A stretch of 52,620 nt of DNA from Candidatus Nanoarchaeia archaeon (GCA_030700155.1 JAUYJU010000017.1:1-52620); one strand, 5' to 3'. Numbered from the stretch's first letter, positions 16,688-26,155 are shown. Made by a program: numbers and translations. Notes: generated by a model from the sequence alone, not told the origin.

Positions 16688-17314
16688 TTAAGCTTTAATA
16701 GTTTCTGGTATATAATCAGGTATTTTAATATCCATAAATTTAGAAGCTTTAGCTTCAAGATCATCAGAATCAACAGTTCTCATAGTAGTTGCCAGGCCCC
16801 TTAATATAGAACTTGAATATCTCTCATAAGGATTGACAAAAATTTTTGAAGATTCCCCTAGTTTTAAGTTATTGACAACAAAGCCTTCTCTTCTAGAATA
16901 ATCAATATAATAAGAGTGAATTCTCCACATAGAAAGTTTTCTTCCATTATTTTGGTTTTTTCCCATGATAAGAACTGTGCCATGGTGAGTTATCATAGCG
17001 ATTTTTCCAGGATAATCCCATTCAACTTCACCAACCACTTCAAAACCTTTTTTTGTCAATAAAGTTTCAAAACGTATTTTTTGTTCACGATAAGCCAAAG
17101 CACATTCATCAACACCACCTACCATATCCCCAATATTAGAACTTAATTCCCCATTACTCATCCTCCTCATATAAACTTCAAGAATTCCTATCTGATCAAA
17201 AATATTTTCAAAGCAATTAAAACTTTCAGCACCTTCAAGATATAAATTATTTCTAGAGGAAACCATACCTCTAAAAAAAGATAGCAAACTAGAATACTCA
17301 ACAGGATCTACCAT
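16688..17314 (-). CDS. Hypothetical soluble protein
   Basis: 208 aa, no recognised family. The N-terminal half looks helical and the middle is beta-rich (FEVVGEVEWDYPGKIAMIT, HGTVLIMGKNQN, KLSMWRIHSYYIDYSRREG). The C terminus contains an alpha-helical segment and IPDYIPETIKA. No membrane segment. It stands alone between the membrane-protein pair and the RNase J operon. Confidence 0.55.
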   Translation of the reverse strand: MVDPVEYSSLLSFFRGMVSSRNNLYLEGAESFNCFENIFDQIGILEVYMRRMSNGELSSNIGDMVGGVDECALAYREQKIRFETLLTKKGFEVVGEVEWDYPGKIAMITHHGTVLIMGKNQNNGRKLSMWRIHSYYIDYSRREGFVVNNLKLGESSKIFVNPYERYSSSILRGLATTMRTVDSDDLEAKASKFMDIKIPDYIPETIKA

Positions 17315-17345
17315 ACCAGAATAAAGTTATTTAAACTATATAAAA

Positions 17346-18698
17346 TTATTTAAGTTCAATCTTAGTCTGATTCTCTATCAAATGAAGTTCTTTTCCAACC
17401 CTATAACCTAACTTGTCAGTAAGCTTAGTTAAAGGCTCGGTCTTCTTTAAATCACCATGAGAAGGAATTATATTCTCAGGATTAACCATCTTAATCAATT
17501 CTTCCATATCCTTCAAAGAACCATGACCAGAAACATGAACATTAGGATTAGTAGCACTTGTAACAACTCTAACACCTTGTTGTTTGAATGCTTTTTCCAT
17601 TTCAACTCTATTCATTATGTTAGGTTCTACAGGAATAACCATATTAGAAAATATCATAGTGTCATTGGGTGTAAACTTAAAATGTAAACTACCTTTTAAT
17701 ATTCTTGACAATACTGAATTTGGTTCTCCTTGGCCACCGGTAGCAACAATCAAATATTTTTCAGGGCCTTTATCTTTCATCTTCTTTAAAAACTTCTCAA
17801 TCTTAGCCCTATAAGGAATAATTTCAACACCAGGTAAACTTGCAATGCCTAATTCTTCAGCAGAATTAACATATTTGGACATACTTCTTCCCAAGAACAC
17901 AACTTTTCTGTCAATTTGTCTTCCAAAATCTGCAAAGCTTTTTAATCTAGCAATATGGGAAGCAAAACAAGATGCAAATATTGCATTGCCCTCATTAATT
18001 TTATCAACTACAACTTCTTCAACGCCTTCTCTTGCAACTTTTTCACTTGGTGTTCTTCTGTTAGCTCCAGAATATAAAGCATCCATAATAATGGCTTTTA
18101 CTTTTCCTGTTTCTCCTAATTCTTTTAACCTATCATAATCAGGTTTCTTTCCTAAAGTGGGAGTATCATCTAACTTAAAGTCATTAGCATATAAAATAAT
18201 TCCTTTTGGAGTATGTACAGCAACGATTGTGCTGTCAGGAGTTGAATGTGTAACATGAATCAATTCCACAGAAACATCATTGCTTATCTTCATTAATTTT
18301 CCAGTTTTCAAAGTTTTAATTTCATTAGGCACATTATATTCTTCATCTTTAATAGAATTCTTAAGAACTTCAATAGTATAAGGGCTTCCAATCACAGGTG
18401 CTTTATAATTTGGAGCCATAAAAGGAATTGCACCAATATGATCAAGATGACAATGAGAAGGAATTATAGCCTTCACATTATTCTTCCATGAATCAATTAT
18501 CCTATCATCAGGAATCATTCCTAATTGAATCATAGACTTATAATTTAACGTTCTTCTGTCGCCGCCACTTTCTTCAAAATCCATTAATTTCTGCATGTAA
18601 TAACCCATATCAAATAAAACAGCATCGCCGTTAAACTTGACAGCAGTCATGTTTTTTCCAACTTCACTATATCCACCTATTCCGCAAATTTCTATCAA
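17346..18698 (-). CDS. rnj: Ribonuclease J (beta-CASP metallo-beta-lactamase RNase)
   Basis: 450 aa, typical of archaeal RNase J, a 5'-3' exonuclease in RNA decay and maturation. The metallo-beta-lactamase motif SHCHLDHIGAIP (81-92) binds zinc. Further ligands are in VTHSTPDS and YANDFKLDDTP. The beta-CASP part contains ATGGQGEPNSVLSR and, near the C terminus, VSGHGS and IPSHGD. The start overlaps the ABC permease stop by 4 nt, an unusual partner for an RNase. Confidence 0.93.
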   Translation of the reverse strand: MIEICGIGGYSEVGKNMTAVKFNGDAVLFDMGYYMQKLMDFEESGGDRRTLNYKSMIQLGMIPDDRIIDSWKNNVKAIIPSHCHLDHIGAIPFMAPNYKAPVIGSPYTIEVLKNSIKDEEYNVPNEIKTLKTGKLMKISNDVSVELIHVTHSTPDSTIVAVHTPKGIILYANDFKLDDTPTLGKKPDYDRLKELGETGKVKAIIMDALYSGANRRTPSEKVAREGVEEVVVDKINEGNAIFASCFASHIARLKSFADFGRQIDRKVVFLGRSMSKYVNSAEELGIASLPGVEIIPYRAKIEKFLKKMKDKGPEKYLIVATGGQGEPNSVLSRILKGSLHFKFTPNDTMIFSNMVIPVEPNIMNRVEMEKAFKQQGVRVVTSATNPNVHVSGHGSLKDMEELIKMVNPENIIPSHGDLKKTEPLTKLTDKLGYRVGKELHLIENQTKIELK

Positions 18699-20206
18699 TT
18701 TTTTCTCCTTAAATCAGCAATATAAGTTAAAATAAAGAAACCAACAAGGATTCCAGTCAAAATATAAACACTGGTTAATTGCGCTTCTAAACTTGAATTA
18801 AATAATGTTATTTTTCTTATTATACCCTCACTTATAACAAAAGGATTATACAACCCAACTTTAACCATAAATGCAGGCAAGGATTCTAAAGGTAAAATAG
18901 TATTTGACATGAACAACATCAAACTTCCAGTTGACAGTGAAGCTAAAGCTCCAGTTTCCTCAGATTTGAATATTTGTCCTATAAACATTCCAACAAAGAT
19001 ATACATCGTTGCAATTATTCCTAATGCCCCAAGTAAATTAGGAACTACATCTAACAAAGTCTTACCAAAGAAATAATAACTTACACCTAAAACTACAACC
19101 ATCTGTAATGAAATTATCAAAAAGTTAGTTATAAAATTTCCAAGTACAAACCAAATATTATGTGTAGGGGTTAAAAAGTTCCTGAAGTTAGCAGAAGCAC
19201 TCTTCTCCCTTATCATAACAGTTGAGCTTAATAATAAACCAGTAAACATTACCAGCATAGCAAGTAAAGTGGGAAATAAAAAGTTAAGATTACTTTTTTC
19301 AGTAACGATTGGTTTGATCTGGGTTTCAATAGGATTAGCAATTGTGTCAGCATCTTTCACATCCAAAGAATTAATATTTTTCTGGATTAAGTCTAAAGAA
19401 CTTCCTAAAGAACCAACAAGCAATCCATTCTGCGAAATTATACTTCTTGCTGAGGTTAATTCTCTATTTGCAGTATCTCTTGCAATTCTTACCTGTTCTA
19501 AAATATCTCCAAACTCTCTAACTTGTTGTTTTATTGCTCCATAAGTCTTATCAAAATTTGCAGTATCATTTCCAAATTTAGCCTCAAGATCCGACCACGG
19601 AATATCATCAAAATCTCTGTTCATATCAACAGCTTCTAAAGTAGCTATGCTCTTAACAACAGAACTCTCTGCCCCCCTTAAAGAACTAGAAACTGATGTA
19701 ATTAAAGTTTTCTTGTCATTTATTTCTAAATTTGTTTCACTTAATTTTCCTAAAACCCCTTCAGCAAGTTGTTTGCTTATTTCATTTGATTTTCCTTCAA
19801 TTTCATTAGTAATTGTTTCTTTTACAGTATAAACTAAATTAACTCTGCTTGGATCAACATGGAAGATTATATCATTACTTGATTGAACATTCAAATTAGT
19901 TGGAAATACTATACACATATGTCCTGTTCCTAATTTTACACTTTCTATACAATCTTCTTGCGAATCTAACTTATTAACTGCAAATTTAGTTTCTTTTATT
20001 CCGTTTATTAGATCTTCAGTTAGGGCACTATATTTTTCAGAATAGGTACTAATTTTTATCCCACTTACATTAGCAGTATTAAAAGCAACTCCAACAAGCA
20101 AAACAAGCAATAAAGGTCCAAATACAACTATCAAAGATGAGCTTTTAGACCTCATAAGTAATCTAAAATTCTTTTTCACTATTCCAGCTAATTTTTTCAT
20201 ACTCAT
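18695..20206 (-). CDS. ABC-2 type exporter permease
   Basis: 503 aa. One membrane segment near the N terminus (about 22-42) is followed by a large, partly coiled-coil outer domain (about 45-285), then five to six membrane segments in the C-terminal part. This is the ABC2_membrane_3/YhgE-like arrangement. It overlaps the ATPase gene by 4 nt, so the pair makes one exporter. The substrate cannot be read from sequence. Confidence 0.85.
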   Translation of the reverse strand: MSMKKLAGIVKKNFRLLMRSKSSSLIVVFGPLLLVLLVGVAFNTANVSGIKISTYSEKYSALTEDLINGIKETKFAVNKLDSQEDCIESVKLGTGHMCIVFPTNLNVQSSNDIIFHVDPSRVNLVYTVKETITNEIEGKSNEISKQLAEGVLGKLSETNLEINDKKTLITSVSSSLRGAESSVVKSIATLEAVDMNRDFDDIPWSDLEAKFGNDTANFDKTYGAIKQQVREFGDILEQVRIARDTANRELTSARSIISQNGLLVGSLGSSLDLIQKNINSLDVKDADTIANPIETQIKPIVTEKSNLNFLFPTLLAMLVMFTGLLLSSTVMIREKSASANFRNFLTPTHNIWFVLGNFITNFLIISLQMVVVLGVSYYFFGKTLLDVVPNLLGALGIIATMYIFVGMFIGQIFKSEETGALASLSTGSLMLFMSNTILPLESLPAFMVKVGLYNPFVISEGIIRKITLFNSSLEAQLTSVYILTGILVGFFILTYIADLRRKN

Positions 20207-21129
20207 TTTTTCTTTGTTAAAACTTCAAATACTTCTTCTAAGCTTGGTCTTTTGACATCAGCATAGATTACTTTTTCTTTTTTCTTTTTAGCCCAGCCCA
20301 ATAATAATTTTAATAATACTTCAGCATTCTTGGCTCTTAATATCAAAACTCCATTTTCAATTTTTACTGATTTTGCGTGGCTCTTCATATATTTCTCAAC
20401 AGCATCATATCTCTGGGATTCAGTAACAAAGTGTATTTCATCTCCTTCTCCAAAAATATCCCTTAACTGTTCTATAGTTCCAAATCTAACAACTTTGCCT
20501 TCATGCAATACAGCAATATAATCACAAAGATCTTCAACCTCAGATAATAAATGAGAAGTTATTATGATTGTAGTTCCAACAGAGTTCAAGTCTCTTATTA
20601 ATTTTAGAACTTTTCTTCTTAATGGAGGATCCAAATCTTCTGTAGGTTCATCCATCATCAATACTTTAGGGTAGTTTATCAAAGCACAAGCCAAATCAAA
20701 TCTTCTTTGCATTCCATCTGATAAATTTTCAGCTATTACGTACCTTGCATTATCCAATTCAAGTAAAGGTAGTACTTTATCTATATTTTTCTTAATAACT
20801 TCGCTCTTCATATTATATAATGAACCAAAATATTCTAAATTTTCCTGAATACTAAGCTTAGTATAGAAAGAATTTTCTTGTGTTGCAAACCCTATATTCT
20901 TTTTTACTAAATAAAGGTTATGATTAACATTTGCACCTTCATAAAAAACATTTCCTTTGTCGGGTTTGTAATAACCAGTAATTAATTTCAGTAAAGTTGT
21001 CTTTCCAGAACCACTTGCACCTATAATTCCAACTATTTTTCCTTTGGGGATAGCTAAATCTAGCTTCTCAATAACGCTTTTGTTACCAAAAGACTTTGAC
21101 ACCCCTTTTATTTCTATGACGTCAGCCAC
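20203..21129 (-). CDS. ABC transporter ATP-binding protein
   Basis: 308 aa. Walker A GASGSGKTT (37-45), Q-loop in GFATQEN, signature NLSDGMQRRFDLA (LSDGM in place of LSGGQ), Walker B VLMMDEPTEDLDP and H-loop TSHLLSE. A C-terminal domain of about 80 residues follows, typical of ABC-2 (DrrA/CcmA-like) ATPases. The start codon is GTG at 21129, with a TATA box GATATAAAAAC about 25-34 nt upstream. First gene of the ATPase-permease-RNase J operon. Confidence 0.93.
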   Translation of the reverse strand: MADVIEIKGVSKSFGNKSVIEKLDLAIPKGKIVGIIGASGSGKTTLLKLITGYYKPDKGNVFYEGANVNHNLYLVKKNIGFATQENSFYTKLSIQENLEYFGSLYNMKSEVIKKNIDKVLPLLELDNARYVIAENLSDGMQRRFDLACALINYPKVLMMDEPTEDLDPPLRRKVLKLIRDLNSVGTTIIITSHLLSEVEDLCDYIAVLHEGKVVRFGTIEQLRDIFGEGDEIHFVTESQRYDAVEKYMKSHAKSVKIENGVLILRAKNAEVLLKLLLGWAKKKKEKVIYADVKRPSLEEVFEVLTKKK

Positions 21130-21222
21130 TAACTATTTGAGACTTTGTTAGTTTTTATATCTTTCGCGTATATTCAATATATAGTAAAACATTTAAAGGG
21201 TTAATTTACAATCAAAAGTTAA

Positions 21223-21366
21223 ATGGAAGATGAATACGACATATATGAAGAAGAAACATTAACCGCGCTTGAGGATGATGACGATATCAACGCAACTGAT
21301 AGTGCTATAATGCGTGGTGTTAGGGAAGCAGAAAAAACAGAGGAAGAAGAAGAGGAAGAATCTTAA
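21223..21366 (+). CDS. Very acidic 47-aa miniprotein
   Basis: 47 aa. About half the residues are Asp or Glu, with a terminal run TEEEEEEES. TATA-like ATTTAAAGGG (21191-21200) sits about 25 nt before the ATG, which supports a real leaderless gene. It is the only plus-strand gene between two minus-strand operons. It might be an unfolded acidic regulator, but no function is evident. Confidence 0.55.
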   Translation: MEDEYDIYEEETLTALEDDDDINATDSAIMRGVREAEKTEEEEEEES

Positions 21367-21370
21367 TTTA

Positions 21371-21709
21371 TTACTGTAAACTTTCCTTCATAGAAAAAAT
21401 TCCTAACAATATGCAGATTGCAATTAGAGGCATTAATCCAATTTCAACTGCTTGTAATGCTAAAGGCACATATGGTTGTATAGTTGCTATGTACAATGCA
21501 GAATTTCTTGGATAAGCAACAAATGCAAAATTCAGTGTGTATATAATTGCGCTAACAAATGTTAGGAAAACACCAAACAACACCGCATTAATCCCAGGCT
21601 CAAATTCTTTTTTTTCAAATCTTCTATTCTTTATAAACATAATAAAAGTAATTAATAAAAATATAACTGATGCTGCACTGCTCCAAAATAAAAATAATTC
21701 CTGTATCAT
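21371..21709 (-). CDS. Three-helix membrane protein
   Basis: 112 aa with membrane segments at about 5-27, 41-65 and 83-106, and a basic loop FIKNRRFEKKEFEP after the first. It overlaps the upstream coiled-coil gene by 4 nt. The shared context and the membrane anchor of both proteins suggest a complex. Family not recognised. Confidence 0.6.
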   Translation of the reverse strand: MIQELFLFWSSAASVIFLLITFIMFIKNRRFEKKEFEPGINAVLFGVFLTFVSAIIYTLNFAFVAYPRNSALYIATIQPYVPLALQAVEIGLMPLIAICILLGIFSMKESLQ

Positions 21710-23145
21710 CTTCTACCACTCCTTAAAGTTTTTTGAAGAATCTTAATTTTATCATTCAGATTGTTTATCTGACTATCTTTTTTATTAATTTGATTCATAA
21801 GTATTCTTATTTCCTGTTCATAATCTTCAATATCCATATGTTTCAAATTTAATTTATCTGATTTTTTCTTTATTTCTCTGATTTCGCTTGAGACGTGCGC
21901 TTTTTCATTTTCAACTTCTTTCTTTTCAGATCTTAAATTTGCTTCTAAAACTCTTACTTCTTCTTGTTTCTGTCTCAAAACTTCTTCTTGTCTATCAAGT
22001 TTAGCACTTAGTTTTTCCAATTGATCCTTTTCATATTCAACACTTTCATGTAGATCAATATAATTTTTCTTGTTTTTCTTAGCTTCTTTTAATTCTTCTT
22101 TGATTTGAGTTTTTTCTTCTTCCAATTTATCTCTATCATCCAAAATTCTTCTCTCCATCTCATTTAATTGTTCTATTCTTCTTTCAGCAGATCTTGTGCT
22201 ATCCATAACTTCTCTCTTTAAAGCCTCTATTTCGTTTCTTTCAGTATTTATTGATGCTTTTTCGTTATCTAATTGGGACTCCTGTTCTCTTAATCTTTGA
22301 ACTTTTTGATCATATTTTTCTTTAACTTGGGAAAATTTTTCTTCCATTAATTGCTCTCTTTGATTATACTTAATCTTATTCTTATCAACAGCTTTTTCAG
22401 CTGCATCTAAAAGTTCTTTCTCATATTCAGTAATCTCTTTGTTTGCATTTCTTAACTTTAAAGTCAACTTTTCTTTTAAATCCTCAACTTTAGTCTCTCT
22501 CTTATGCAAACTTCCTAATTGATTATTCAAATCTCCTTCTCTTTCTAGATATTCTTCTTTTTTCTTTAATAACTCAGCTTCTAATTTCCTTATATTACCT
22601 AATTTTTCATTCAATTTCTTTTGTTCTTCAGCTAATTTTTTCTTAGTTGGATCTAAAGATTTAAATTTAGCTTCAATAACTTTCTCTCTATTCTGGAAAT
22701 TCTTTTCTTTCTTAAGAACGTCAGCTTTCTCTTTCATGAATTTATTTTTCTCAGCTTCTAATTTCTTTAGTTCTGGCTTTATTATTTCTCTTGCAAATTC
22801 CAATCTTATTGGATGTTGAGGTTTTTTAGGTTCAGCTAATTGTTTTAAGTCTGCTTTTCTGCCGGTTTTATTTTCTTTAAATTCCCTTATAGAAGTCACA
22901 ACTAATCCTAAAGAAGTTAATAAGAAAAATCCTTGTGAAATTAAGTTTCTAGCTAGTTCAGGAATAAAATGAACTATTTTTATTAAGAAAACAATCGAAA
23001 TCATGAATAAGACTGTAATTGATTGTAAATATTTGCTATCCTCAAACAAACCTTGATTCTTAGAGTTATTCCAAAGTGCAGCTGCAATAAGTATAATAAT
23101 TGCAGATATGTAACCATGTATTGCTGTGAAGGTTTCTAACACCAT
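21706..23145 (-). CDS. Membrane-anchored long coiled-coil protein
   Basis: 479 aa. The N-terminal 100 residues hold about four membrane segments (HGYISAIIILIAAALW; SITVLFMISIVFLIKIVHFI; GFFLLTSLGLVVTSI). From about residue 105 to the end the protein is an almost unbroken charged coiled coil (heptads rich in K, E, L). This build suits a membrane tether, spacer or scaffold of about 50 nm. It is the first gene of a two-gene operon with the 112-aa membrane protein. Confidence 0.65.
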   Translation of the reverse strand: MVLETFTAIHGYISAIIILIAAALWNNSKNQGLFEDSKYLQSITVLFMISIVFLIKIVHFIPELARNLISQGFFLLTSLGLVVTSIREFKENKTGRKADLKQLAEPKKPQHPIRLEFAREIIKPELKKLEAEKNKFMKEKADVLKKEKNFQNREKVIEAKFKSLDPTKKKLAEEQKKLNEKLGNIRKLEAELLKKKEEYLEREGDLNNQLGSLHKRETKVEDLKEKLTLKLRNANKEITEYEKELLDAAEKAVDKNKIKYNQREQLMEEKFSQVKEKYDQKVQRLREQESQLDNEKASINTERNEIEALKREVMDSTRSAERRIEQLNEMERRILDDRDKLEEEKTQIKEELKEAKKNKKNYIDLHESVEYEKDQLEKLSAKLDRQEEVLRQKQEEVRVLEANLRSEKKEVENEKAHVSSEIREIKKKSDKLNLKHMDIEDYEQEIRILMNQINKKDSQINNLNDKIKILQKTLRSGRR

Positions 23146-23239
23146 TTTATTACCACTTAAGTATGGTTACTAATTACAAATCAGCTTATAAACATTTATA
23201 TGCTAAAGTATATACTGCAGAATATAAGTAGTAATAATA

Positions 23240-24886
23240 TTATTCTTTATTATCATCAGGTTTCTTCTTAATTTTATTAAGTTTAGATTTCTTTCCTAAT
23301 AAGTTATCAATAAAATTCTTAAAATGAGATTCTTTATTTACCTTTGGTTCAATTTGAGGGGATATAAAGGGGGTTATAGAAGGAATAATTTGTTCTTCTA
23401 AAGTAGGTATGTTATCAAGAATATTCTTTTTTAATATCTCTATACTTCCTTTTAAAACATCAGGCATATGATAGTTTTCGGATAGACTATAAAATTTATT
23501 CACTATCTTAGTTTCTTTTTCAATCATTTCTTTCAATTTAATATAGGGCACAGTATATGTTTGCATAGCAGAACCAATTTTTATCAAATTTACAGGTCTA
23601 TCTGTCCTATATTCTCCAGTCAAAATAGATGGAACAAGAACATCTAAATTTTTATTTTTAGTAAATCTAGATCTTAATCTACTCTCCAAATTTCTTTGTA
23701 TAAAGTCAATAGTTCCTGCATCAACACTTTGTAATATGGGTTTTAAAGTATGTTCTAATTGAGCAATAGTCTCAGTAAAATCAAAATCTCTAGCTAAAAT
23801 AGCATCAGTATAATGCTTTAATTTCAAAACAGTTTTAGGATTAGCTCCTCCACTTACGAAATAATCAAAAGTATATTTAACATCCTCATCACTATCTAAA
23901 TAACCAGAAAGATCTAAATCTAAACAAGTAAACAAAACTCTGGTAGCCTCTCTTAACACACTGGAAGTTGGTTCTTTACTTCTATCTCTAAAACTAGCTT
24001 TCAATTGTCTTTTATTTTGTTTAACTTTAAAACCTAAATGTTCAAAACATCTAGCAACATATTCTCTTCTTCTACCTGAATTTGAAAAAGCAGTCTCATT
24101 ATAATTAACTTCAACAAAACTATCTATATCACTTAACAAAGATGTAATATCAGTAGAGTGGCACCCTAGTTTAAGATGGGCATTAACAAATTCTCTATCT
24201 ACAACAGCATTTATAGTTTCACGGCTTGGGAATTTTTTATGTTCAAAAGATTCATAACTTTTAATCATCTCCTCTAAAGGAACGCAAGAAATCTGCTTCC
24301 TGCTCACAGAACGAGCATTGCTTGTCAAACCATCACCAAGATTTTTTAAATTAAAATTTAAATGACCAAACTTATAAGTTTGAGCATCAGCATCAACTTC
24401 AGCAGGACAAAACATTTCATCTAATCCTTTTTGATGCACATATCTAATCAAATCATGTAAAGTTGCTACATTCTCTAAAACAAATCCTGGATTTGCTGAA
24501 TCAGCTATTGCTCTTGATAGGTTTTCAACACCATCAAAAACTTTTCTAGAAGCAGCATCCATAACACTTGAATTATCATATCCAAACTTTCTTGCATATT
24601 GCATTCCTACAATTACTCCAGCATTTTTTCTTTCCAAATCCTCTAATTTTAAGGTATATCTAGCAACCTCTTGGTCACTAAGACTAGCAAGTTCTTTGTA
24701 AGCACCAATCATGCCACTTACTGCCTCAGTAACATCATAGAAAGAACTTTCAGCATTAAAATTTTTATTTTCTTCAAGCCCTAAACGAATACTAGCCAAG
24801 CTATTCATAGCTTTAAAATTATAAGCTAACAAACCTTTGAAGGTTTCAAACCTCTCTTTCAACTTTTCGTGTGACATTTCTTCCAT
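23240..24886 (-). CDS. Hypothetical 548-aa soluble protein
   Basis: Largely alpha-helical, with no membrane segments. Residues about 170-420 mix strands and helices. The segment RRREYVARCFEHLGF followed by KASFRDR is faintly like a pattern in PEP-synthase-like proteins, too weak for a call. The C-terminal 40 residues are lysine-rich and probably disordered. It is transcribed alone, divergent from the ribbon-helix-helix gene, with a 7-bp inverted repeat just upstream. Confidence 0.6.
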   Translation of the reverse strand: MEEMSHEKLKERFETFKGLLAYNFKAMNSLASIRLGLEENKNFNAESSFYDVTEAVSGMIGAYKELASLSDQEVARYTLKLEDLERKNAGVIVGMQYARKFGYDNSSVMDAASRKVFDGVENLSRAIADSANPGFVLENVATLHDLIRYVHQKGLDEMFCPAEVDADAQTYKFGHLNFNLKNLGDGLTSNARSVSRKQISCVPLEEMIKSYESFEHKKFPSRETINAVVDREFVNAHLKLGCHSTDITSLLSDIDSFVEVNYNETAFSNSGRRREYVARCFEHLGFKVKQNKRQLKASFRDRSKEPTSSVLREATRVLFTCLDLDLSGYLDSDEDVKYTFDYFVSGGANPKTVLKLKHYTDAILARDFDFTETIAQLEHTLKPILQSVDAGTIDFIQRNLESRLRSRFTKNKNLDVLVPSILTGEYRTDRPVNLIKIGSAMQTYTVPYIKLKEMIEKETKIVNKFYSLSENYHMPDVLKGSIEILKKNILDNIPTLEEQIIPSITPFISPQIEPKVNKESHFKNFIDNLLGKKSKLNKIKKKPDDNKE

Positions 24887-24911
24887 TACCCCTTATTATG
24901 CAAAACAGATT

Positions 24912-24934
24912 ATATTGCTTTCTGTTCGCAATAT
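24912..24934. repeat. Inverted repeat upstream of the 548-aa gene
   Basis: ATATTGC (24912-24918) and GCAATAT (24928-24934) are exact reverse complements, 9 nt apart, in the leader of the minus-strand gene. The divergent gene encodes a ribbon-helix-helix regulator, which makes this a candidate operator. Confidence 0.35.
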
Positions 24935-24986
24935 CTTAGTTACTTCATAGTAGTAAATACTATATAAAGTTATCTAAAACCATAAT

Positions 24987-24996
24987 CTTTATATAG
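24987..24996 (+). promoter_or_regulatory. TATA box for the ribbon-helix-helix gene
   Basis: CTTTATATAG lies 36-46 nt before the ATG at 25033, leaving a leader of about 10-15 nt. The leader repeats AACAATAT twice (25006-25023 region), a possible autoregulatory site. Confidence 0.5.
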
Positions 24997-25032
24997 ACAT
25001 TATCCCAACAATATTTTAACAATATCCTAACA

Positions 25033-25296
25033 ATGTCAAGCACAACAATAAGCTTCACTGTACCTAAAGAAATCAAGCTTAAGTTAGACGCTGTAACTCA
25101 TATAGGCTATTATGATTCGGTATCAGAGTTCTTAAGAGATGCAATCAGAACAATCTTACAAGATAGGAAAGATTTAAGAATAGCCATAGCCTATGAGCTA
25201 TTTACTAAGAAACAGATTTCCTGGGGAAAAGCTGCAGAAATCATCGGCAGTTCAATCGAGGAAACAAAAGAGTTATTCGAGCAAAGAAAGATATGA
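25033..25296 (+). CDS. Ribbon-helix-helix transcriptional regulator with UPF0175-like tail
   Basis: 87 aa. Residues about 3-45 form a ribbon-helix-helix: strand TTISFTVPKEI, then helices KLDAVTHIGYYDS and VSEFLRDAIRTIL. Residues about 48-87 (AIAYELFTKKQISWGKAAEIIG) resemble the UPF0175 antitoxin-like domain. Such combinations act as DNA-binding regulators or antitoxins in archaea. The next gene starts 19 nt downstream with its own ribosome site, so the two form an operon. Confidence 0.78.
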   Translation: MSSTTISFTVPKEIKLKLDAVTHIGYYDSVSEFLRDAIRTILQDRKDLRIAIAYELFTKKQISWGKAAEIIGSSIEETKELFEQRKI

Positions 25297-25315
25297 TAAA
25301 AAGAGGTAAAAAAAG

Positions 25316-25837
25316 GTGATTCCTAAACAAGATCTACCAGAATTCTATAATATAGTAATTGATTCAGATAAACATGAATATTTACAAGCTTACTCAGTTC
25401 TTGAAAATTTCACAGCACAACCAGGGATAATAATCAGTCTAAGAAGACCAGCAAAAAATATCCGAGATCAAATACAAAGATTAGGTTTTGAAATACATGA
25501 AGAAACTCATTTTATAGATGGAATATCAAAACATATAGATAATGACTTATCTTTAAGTAACACAATTTATCTTAACTCACCAAAAGACCTTAAATCAATA
25601 GCAGACGCAATTAAAAAACTAGCAGACAGAATGCCGTTATCAGAGAAATTCTTGATATTTGATTCTCCTCAAATAGCCTTAAATGGAGCAGACGCAAAAA
25701 CTTCTTTGCATTTTCTAAATCACATAACCAATCAATTAAGAGATTATAATTTTAGAGGAATTTTCATGACGCATGATGTAAAAGCCTCAATGAAAAGTAA
25801 GTTAGGACATTTTGCAGATGCATTCATTAAATTATGA
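25316..25837 (+). CDS. RecA/KaiC-like protein without a Walker A motif
   Basis: 173 aa, starting at GTG (25316) with Shine-Dalgarno GAGGT 8 nt upstream; no ATG fits. The pattern of strands and helices (YSVLENFTAQPGIIISL; EKFLIFDSPQIAL; YNFRGIFMTHD) matches a degenerate RecA/KaiC-like fold such as DUF835 or DUF7504, with a Walker B-like LIFDS but no P-loop. Cotranscribed with the ribbon-helix-helix gene, it may be a sensor or signalling partner rather than an ATPase. Confidence 0.6.
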   Translation: MIPKQDLPEFYNIVIDSDKHEYLQAYSVLENFTAQPGIIISLRRPAKNIRDQIQRLGFEIHEETHFIDGISKHIDNDLSLSNTIYLNSPKDLKSIADAIKKLADRMPLSEKFLIFDSPQIALNGADAKTSLHFLNHITNQLRDYNFRGIFMTHDVKASMKSKLGHFADAFIKL

Positions 25838-26155
25838 TTTTGATTTTTTCTCTTGTCGTTCTATAATTTCAATAAATTTCTCAAGAAAACTTTCACATGC
25901 AACCTTATAATATTTGACAGCTTTTCTATTCATTGGCCAATTTTTATTTAACAGATTAAGGTAGTCTCCAATATCAGTAATTCCATACTCTTTAAATAAA
26001 GGAATAGGTGATTCATTAGGATCATCACAAGAAACAATAGTATGGTACAAAAAAGCTGCAATCTTATCAATTCCAGGGTATCTACTAAGAAAAGGTTCAT
26101 CCTTCAATAAACTATATTCCTCAGTTACATATCGGTGTGCATGAAATAAGTCCAT
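25832..26155 (-). CDS. Hypothetical helical protein
   Basis: 107 aa from the ATG at 26155. That start is preferred over the upstream ATG at 26212 because a TATA-like TTTTTAAAG (26177-26185) lies 22-30 nt before it, and the upstream TATA belongs to the divergent helicase gene. Features include LFHAHRYVTEEYSLL, RYPGIDKIAAFLYHTIVSC and a basic C-terminal helix. Family not recognised. It overlaps the 3' end of the RecA-like gene convergently by 6 nt. Confidence 0.55.
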   Translation of the reverse strand: MDLFHAHRYVTEEYSLLKDEPFLSRYPGIDKIAAFLYHTIVSCDDPNESPIPLFKEYGITDIGDYLNLLNKNWPMNRKAVKYYKVACESFLEKFIEIIERQEKKSKS

